Assembly (NCBI GenBank): GCA_947168885.1
Contig: CAMVNQ010000020.1
Coordinates: 1-58,238, forward strand
Source: an uncultured Clostridia bacterium
GTDB taxonomy: Bacteria; Bacillota; Clostridia; Oscillospirales; Ruminococcaceae
Reading direction: 5' to 3'
Length of the DNA stretch: 58,238 bases
Positions 54,074 to 58,238 of the stretch are shown here, one piece after another (within the stretch, counting starts at the first letter, position 1; every line of letters begins with the position of its first letter). A program made the position numbers and the translations under genes. The notes beneath the pieces are model-generated. The model had not been told where the DNA came from. It saw nothing but the letters and a program-made list of their open reading frames with translations, and did no database searches.

Positions 54074-55093
54074 TCATCTCGTACAAAATCCATCCTTATA
54101 AAAAAACTGCGTAAAGCCTCTGCTGCAAGCACGTCCGTTTCCGCGGTCCTTTGTATCGTATTCCAAAACAATAGTCTGCTTATCCAGGCAATCCGCATAC
54201 AGCTCTCTGGGTATTTGCACCATATACATCGGCAAATACAGCCCGTCAAGAGAAGCCTCATATATTTTCTGTAAGGAAATCACTTCTGTCTTTCTTCCGT
54301 TTACATAAACCGTAACATCTTCTTTTGCAATTTCCGGTGCAATATCCGTTATATGGATATTTTCTTCGCCGACTACAGTGTCGTATTCTTCTTTTTTGAA
54401 ATAAACCATCGGACGAAAGGTAAGAAACAGCGTTTGTATACCCCCATTATTTACACTCACATTTAACGAATACACCTCACCACTGCCGATTCTTAAATCA
54501 ATAACCTCATCCCGGTCCGCAATAATATTCCAGCCCCAGCATTCCAGAGAGCTAATTCCATAGGTATTATCATCTGAATACATGGCATTATAGCTCCCGG
54601 CTGGCACACGAAGACTATATCGTCCGTTCAAATCCGTCCATGTGCCCATAATAAACGGCGAGGCATCAAAACCATAGCGATATAACATCACAACCGCCGG
54701 AAAAGGCTTTTCGTCAAAATCCGATACCTGTCCCGAAAATGTATAATACTTACATTCCGTTTCAAAAGTTTCTTCTTTACCTCCCACTTCATAGATAACC
54801 CGTAACATATCCGGCTCACAATCTTTATCTTCACGGATTTTAAACACTGCTCCATATCCGCTTTTTTGAAAACTAACATCCACATTGTCCCCGTTCCCGA
54901 AAACCGTGATGTCCTTATCAAATACCGCCTCTCCTTTACATATCCCCAAAATATGAAAGGATACCGGAAACGCCAACTCTTCAAATTCGCAGTAAATCCC
55001 CACATGGGACTTTGGTACAACCATATCCGGTTGCAAAATCTCACTTTCCTTCTGGGTATAGTTAAAATACCACGCATCCTTTACCTTCATCAT
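54074..55093 (-). CDS. Unknown protein with carboxypeptidase-regulatory-like domain
   Basis: 339 residues. The middle (YYTFSGQVSDFDEKPFPAVV and ...GTWTDLNGRYSLRVPAGSYNAMYSDD) is a carboxypeptidase-regulatory-like beta-sandwich. No signal peptide is seen. Ends are not recognised. Codon use is more AT-rich than in the flanking reductases, so it may have joined later. It precedes LysR by 36 bases and is probably cotranscribed. Confidence 0.7.
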   Translation of the reverse strand: MMKVKDAWYFNYTQKESEILQPDMVVPKSHVGIYCEFEELAFPVSFHILGICKGEAVFDKDITVFGNGDNVDVSFQKSGYGAVFKIREDKDCEPDMLRVIYEVGGKEETFETECKYYTFSGQVSDFDEKPFPAVVMLYRYGFDASPFIMGTWTDLNGRYSLRVPAGSYNAMYSDDNTYGISSLECWGWNIIADRDEVIDLRIGSGEVYSLNVSVNNGGIQTLFLTFRPMVYFKKEEYDTVVGEENIHITDIAPEIAKEDVTVYVNGRKTEVISLQKIYEASLDGLYLPMYMVQIPRELYADCLDKQTIVLEYDTKDRGNGRACSRGFTQFFYKDGFCTR

Positions 55094-55168
55094 TTTCCTC
55101 CGTAAGTCAAAATATTCTAACAGTTTGTCAAATTCCGATTTATACCAGTACCTTCTAGCTCTATTTCT

Positions 55169-55197
55169 ATTATATCACACAAAAACAGAAAAAGCAA
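55169..55197 (-). promoter_or_regulatory. Promoter of the 54074-55093 gene
   Basis: TTGCTT (55192-55197), 17 bp, TATAAT (55169-55174) on the minus strand. The -35 lies in the arm of the upstream terminator. Confidence 0.65.
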
Positions 55198-55229
55198 GCA
55201 TAAACCCAAAGGTTCACACTTGCTTTTTT
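55189..55229 (-). terminator. Terminator of the third reductase gene
   Basis: AAAAAGCAAG/CTTGCTTTTT stem with an inner AACC/GGTT pair and a TTTG loop. Confidence 0.8.
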
Positions 55230-55232
55230 CGA

Positions 55233-56120
55233 TCACCAGTTTTTTGTTTCCTTCTCACTGCGATTGTTCTTCTTGCGTTCCTCGACCATTTTCACGAACC
55301 ACTCCACCATTGCAGGATCGTAGTGCGAGAAGAATGCGCTTGTCGCCGTGTCGAGAGCGGCGATCGCTGTCATATCTTCATCAGAGAGCGTGAAGTCGAA
55401 AACGTCGATGTTCTGTATCATTCGCTCTCTGTGTGTGGACTTCGGCAGTACCACAACACCTCGCTGGATATTCCAGCGGAGCATGACCTGAGCAGCGGTC
55501 TTGCCATATTTTTTGCCGATATTTATGAGCGTTTCATTCTCAAACAGACCTCCTCTGCCCTCGCCGAAGGGCGCCCACGCCTCACACTGTACGCCGTACT
55601 TGTCCATGTACTCCTTGGCGACCTTCTGCTGATTGAGGACATGAGTTTCCACCTGATTTACCATCGGCACGATATTCGCAAAGCTGGCAATGTCAACCAG
55701 TCTGTCAGGGTAGAAATTCGACACGCCGATCGCACGGAGAACGCCCTCGTTGTAAAGCTCCTCCAATGCACGGTATGCGCCGTAATAATCGCTGAACGGC
55801 TGGTGCAGGAGCATAAGATCGAGATAGTCGGTTTTCAGCTTTTCAAGCGAGGTGTAGACCGACTTCTTGCACTCCTCATAGCCGTAATGTTCCACCCAGA
55901 CCTTAGTTGTCAGGGAAATATCCTCCCTCGGAATACCTGACTTTGCGATAGCTGCACCAACTTCTTCCTCGTTGAAATAGCTCTGTGCGGTGTCGATCAG
56001 GCGATAGCCCACCGAAAGCGCATCGGTCACGCATCTCTCGCACTCGTCTTTTGTCACCTGATACACGCCGTAGCCGAGCATGGGCATTTTGATCCCGTTG
56101 TTAAGCTGTACATATTCCAT
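55233..56120 (-). CDS. Aldo/keto reductase (module 3)
   Basis: 295 residues from ATG 56120 behind GGGAGG. Related to module 1: GYRLIDTAQSYFNEEEVGAA gives Asp and Tyr, TTKVWVEHYG the Lys, LLHQPFSDYYG the His, LPKSTHRERMIQN the cofactor site. The segment before it encodes only the end of a flavodoxin, so this module has lost its partner. Behind operator copy 3. Confidence 0.92.
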   Translation of the reverse strand: MEYVQLNNGIKMPMLGYGVYQVTKDECERCVTDALSVGYRLIDTAQSYFNEEEVGAAIAKSGIPREDISLTTKVWVEHYGYEECKKSVYTSLEKLKTDYLDLMLLHQPFSDYYGAYRALEELYNEGVLRAIGVSNFYPDRLVDIASFANIVPMVNQVETHVLNQQKVAKEYMDKYGVQCEAWAPFGEGRGGLFENETLINIGKKYGKTAAQVMLRWNIQRGVVVLPKSTHRERMIQNIDVFDFTLSDEDMTAIAALDTATSAFFSHYDPAMVEWFVKMVEERKKNNRSEKETKNW

Positions 56121-56133
56121 AGTTGACCTCCCG

Positions 56134-56281
56134 TTAGTCATTGATATATCCCTGACCTTTCAGCCAGTTCGTTACTTCATTCAAATCGGTGTTGTTTCCG
56201 TTGAAGCCTTCTGTAACTGTCGCTCCGTCACATTCTTCTTTCAGCAGCTCATAACACCCCAGATCGAAGTTCTTTGAGTGT
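56134..56281 (-). pseudogene. Flavodoxin C-terminal remnant (module 3)
   Basis: The frame ends NEVTNWLKGQGYIND and stops 14 bases before the reductase ATG. About 48 residues are readable and resemble flavodoxin C-termini. There is no start codon: the frame begins at the promoter -10. A deletion removed the first two thirds of the gene. Confidence 0.6.
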
Positions 56282-56347
56282 ATTATACCATGAAAAGAGG
56301 GCTTTGAGAAGTTTCGATTGGTTATATGGTTTTAACTTTTGGGTTAT
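56282..56347 (-). promoter_or_regulatory. LysR-type operator and promoter, module 3
   Basis: TATAAT (56282-56287), 17 bp, TTCTCA (56305-56310), ten bases, then the 27-bp operator 56321-56347 (ATAACCCAAAAGTT...ATATAAC on the transcribed strand). Same geometry as the other two copies. Confidence 0.75.
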
Positions 56348-56371
56348 AACTTGCTGTAATTATGGATCATC

Positions 56372-56458
56372 AAAGGGCTATGCCTTCCGTACATGGTCAC
56401 GGAGGACATAGCCCTTTTCTTATGCTATGGTGAGCATTCTGCGCTTGTTGTTTTCCAT
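56372..56458 (-). other. Short ORF with strong ribosome site plus long hairpin
   Basis: AAGGAGG, eight bases, then an ORF MENNKRRMLTIA (56458-56420). Directly behind it is a hairpin of at least 16 pairs (56372-56417: AAAGGGCTATG/CATAGCCCTTT and TCCGT/ACGGA). It looks like a leader peptide with attenuator or the trimmed end of a mobile-element gene. Confidence 0.4.
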
Positions 56459-56642
56459 AATGGAATCCTCCTTGTACATACTGCTTACACGGCACTGCCG
56501 TGACATATTCTTTTGATATGTATCGGAGACGGCATTTTGTGCTTATCTTACGAAAATGGAAAAACGGCAGCGAGATTGACCGTCGCCGTCGTTTTGTTCG
56601 TGTTTTTAATGACCGATGCCGCCCTGTTTCGGGGCCGCATCG

Positions 56643-57026
56643 TTAGCAGCAGATCAGCTCGTTGCGTATCACTTCCTCTGCCTGTGCTTTCAATATGTTC
56701 ATCAAGCCTACCCACTTCATCGGGTTCTCGGATTTCAGACGCTCCGTCACGCCTGCCGACTTCGCCAGTCTTGGCAACATCACATTCAAGCGTTGGTGTG
56801 CGGCTTCGTCTGTGTCCGACAAGTGCGCGTTCAGAGTTCCTCGCAGGAGCATTGACTGATAGGTCGCCCTGCGATTCTTCTTCAAGTAATCGAGCCGGAG
56901 TAGTCCGTACTTCCCGATAGGTTTCTGCTCCGGCAGTTCCTAATCCGGAAGATACGTCTGTGTTGCGTTGTCCAGTCGGTAGATTATTCCGTTCTCAGTC
57001 ACTGTCTGCGGTAATCCTTTTGTCAT
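56643..57026 (-). pseudogene. TnpV-like transposon protein with one internal stop
   Basis: From ATG 57026 (AAGGGG upstream) the frame reads MTKGLPQTVTENGIIYRLDN and on to YLPD, a TAG (56940-56942), then ELPEQKPIGKYGLLRLDYLK and the typical TnpV tail (YQSMLLRGTLNAHLSDTDEA, MKWVGLMNILKAQAEE). Only the one stop breaks it. TnpV is carried by clostridial transposons; no partner recombinase is here. 56,460-56,640 holds nothing I can name. Confidence 0.7.
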
Positions 57027-57530
57027 AGTCTGCGCCCCTTTCAATACATGGTTGGTTTCCTCGCTTTTACATAATAGCACTTTTAAGTGTCAAAGTCAAG
57101 AGGTTTGGTATTCTTTTTCAAAAGTTTCTTATTCAGCTGAAAACTGCCCTGCTAACAGGGAGAATATCACTACTGTCTATTCCGCAGTATGGATATATGG
57201 CTAATGTTATGTGACTGTTAAATGCTCCTGTTAACAGGGCATTATTAATGGCGAAATGGCACCGAAATGCAACAGTTACGGTGAACGAAGCGTTCACCGT
57301 GCCAGCAAATTAAAATTGGGAGAAAAACAGCGGGTGCAGGGTACCTCCGAAATAGGCGAATCCGGGTGGAAAATCGCTGTTTTTGCGTTCTGCGCCGTTC
57401 AAAATGCACGGGTAATGATATTACTCTACCCACATATCAAAAGCGGCTCAGAGAGCGATTTTCTTTCGGTCTGCACCGTAGCGGGCAGCAGCTTATGTAG
57501 TAATGCTGGTATTCCCGCTTGTTAAATAAA
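57027..57530. other. Gene-free stretch with two related palindromes
   Basis: No credible gene. Two copies of CCTG-Y-TAACAGG: CCCTGCTAACAGGG at 57147 and a 12-bp perfect CCTGTTAACAGG at 57227, about 80 bases apart. They may be operator or transposon-end remnants. ORFs in this stretch have no ribosome site or protein likeness. Confidence 0.4.
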
Positions 57531-57532
57531 CA

Positions 57533-57856
57533 TCAGATACGACTTTTGTAATTGTTTCCCCAAGCCTGCATAGCGTCAAGTATCGGGCGCATACTTTCTC
57601 CAAGCTCGCTGAGCGCATATTCCACCCTCGGCGGTACTTCGGGATAAACGGTGCGTGTGATGATGCCGTCGGATTCCATCGAGCGAAGGCTGTCGGTGAG
57701 AACCTTCTGACTGATGCCTTCAAGCGACTTCATCAGCTCATTGAACCGCCACGGGCGGACAAGCAGATTTCGCAGTATCAGCAGTTTCCACTTATTTCCG
57801 ATGAGCTGTACGGTAGTAGCCACAGGGCATTCCGGCAGTTCTTCTTTTTTTATCAT
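57533..57856 (-). CDS. HxlR-family transcription regulator
   Basis: 107 residues from ATG 57856, nine bases behind GGAGG. Winged-helix HxlR signature: CPVATTVQLIGNKWKLLILR, LLVRPWRFNELMKSLEGISQ and KVLTDSLRSMESDGIITRTV, ending PRVEYALSELGESM. Cys at position 10 is a possible redox sensor, as in other family members. Divergent from the Cys-repeat peptide gene, which it may control. Confidence 0.92.
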   Translation of the reverse strand: MIKKEELPECPVATTVQLIGNKWKLLILRNLLVRPWRFNELMKSLEGISQKVLTDSLRSMESDGIITRTVYPEVPPRVEYALSELGESMRPILDAMQAWGNNYKSRI

Positions 57857-57884
57857 GGCGATTATCCTCCAATAGTTTAAATTT

Positions 57885-57936
57885 GAATGTAACATTCATT
57901 TTTGAATATTATAGCATATTTAAATAATTTTTTCAA
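57885..57936 (-). promoter_or_regulatory. HxlR promoter with palindromic operator
   Basis: TTGAAA (57931-57936), 17 bp, TATAAT (57908-57913) on the minus strand. GAATGTAACATTC (57885-57897) is a perfect 13-base palindrome over the start site, a likely autoregulatory site. Confidence 0.7.
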
Positions 57937-57999
57937 GACTTTTCCGCGCAGTTATCCAATACTTACTTTTTTGTAACTATCCCACAAAAAAGTGCGTAC

Positions 58000-58028
58000 T
58001 TCACAAGCCCTGAAAAGTATGATATAGT
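58000..58028 (+). promoter_or_regulatory. Promoter of the Cys-repeat peptide gene
   Basis: TTCACA (58000-58005), 17 bp, TATAGT (58023-58028). Confidence 0.6.
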
Positions 58029-58080
58029 TATATCAGCGGGAACGGAAAGTACCCGAAATAATTTCAAGGAGGCTTTCATC

Positions 58081-58238
58081 ATGAGTGAAATGCTTAAAAG
58101 AGTAGCAGAATTTGGTTCCGAAAACAGTGCCTGCGGTTCCGCAGACCCCAAGCCCTCCGCTTGCGGCTCGGCTGATCCCAAGCCCTCCGCTTGTGGCTCG
58201 GCTGATCCCAAGCCCTCCGCTTGCGGCTCGGCTGATCC
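58081..58238 (+). CDS. Cys-repeat peptide, probable multi-core RiPP precursor (3' end outside window)
   Basis: AAGGAGG, eight bases, ATG. A short leader MSEMLKRVAEFGSENSA is followed by exact 10-residue repeats CGSADPKPSA, at least three and a half before the window ends. Tandem cores with one Cys each and a helical leader fit ribosomal peptides modified in several places, such as the Cys-rich peptides matured by radical SAM enzymes in clostridia. No modifying enzyme is visible because the sequence stops. A repeat-built surface or spacer protein is the alternative. Confidence 0.6.
   Translation, partial: MSEMLKRVAEFGSENSACGSADPKPSACGSADPKPSACGSADPKPSACGSAD
58132..58238 (+). repeat. 30-bp tandem repeats in the peptide gene
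   Basis: Units begin at 58132 (diverged at third positions), 58162, 58192 and 58222; the last three are nearly identical. Each encodes CGSADPKPSA. No spacers, so not CRISPR. Confidence 0.9.

Noticed and set aside
57256-57525. 89-codon + strand ORF in the gene-free stretch
   Set aside because: No ribosome site, no family, no coding pattern.
57963-58211. Minus-strand frame with GSAEPQAEGL repeats
   Set aside because: Reverse reading of the 30-bp repeats; the + strand has the ribosome site and promoter.
58132-58238. CRISPR array at the window end
   Set aside because: Units are contiguous with no spacers and stay in one reading frame.

Overview
The window looks like a chromosomal segment of a gut or rumen Firmicute close to Ruminococcus (Oscillospiraceae). 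Pointers are the roughly even base composition, AGGAGG-type ribosome sites with many TTG/GTG starts, an NP-x-TG cell-wall sorting signal, TnpV-type remnants, and gltX/metG and tRNA genes of clostridial type. This assignment is inference; there is no rRNA gene.

Positions 1-35,050 (+ strand) hold a nearly complete phage-tail-like contractile injection system (CIS). A baseplate and spike operon (LysM/CIS-tube initiator, gp27-like hub, gp5/VgrG-like spike, gp25, two baseplate-J-type proteins, tail protein I, a fibre-like protein) runs to about 13.4 kb. A membrane and signalling module follows: a single-pass pseudokinase-like protein, a membrane-anchored MORN-repeat protein of 988 residues, a Pvc16-type cap protein, a carboxypeptidase-regulatory-like protein, a PAAR-like tip, a class III cyclase-like protein and a two-pass receptor with a PP2C/SpoIIE-like domain. 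The three signalling domains have all lost key catalytic residues. Next come two AAA+ ATPases, two YbjN/CesT-like small proteins and a STAND-SARP transcription factor. A 290-base stretch of back-to-back hairpins, including a near-perfect four-way junction, separates these from the sheath-tube operon. That operon has its own promoter with four direct repeats at 12-13 bp spacing, a good candidate SARP target. A foldback MITE sits exactly on the tube stop codon. An SH3 protein and a glycine-rich, possibly membrane-active protein follow.

Positions 35,170-41,760 are housekeeping: HU, a lipoprotein, metG, a small coupled ORF behind gltX, and tRNA-Leu and tRNA-Pro. The tRNA-Pro 3' side carries arm-like repeats and a decayed tyrosine integrase. 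Then come a secreted papain-like peptidase, an alpha/beta hydrolase, and a soluble MCP-FIST pair.

Positions 49,800-56,350 carry three copies of a promoter-flavodoxin-aldo/keto reductase module (one flavodoxin reduced to its C-terminus) plus a LysR regulator. All three promoters share a 27-bp operator at fixed distance from the -35 box. The last 2 kb hold transposon debris, an HxlR regulator and a divergent gene cut by the window end. That gene encodes a short leader and tandem 10-residue Cys repeats, and looks like a multi-core RiPP precursor.

The most notable proposal is a CIS controlled by a set of catalytically dead signalling proteins (pseudokinase, pseudophosphatase, pseudocyclase) at the membrane, in place of the active kinase/phosphatase pair known from some type VI systems.
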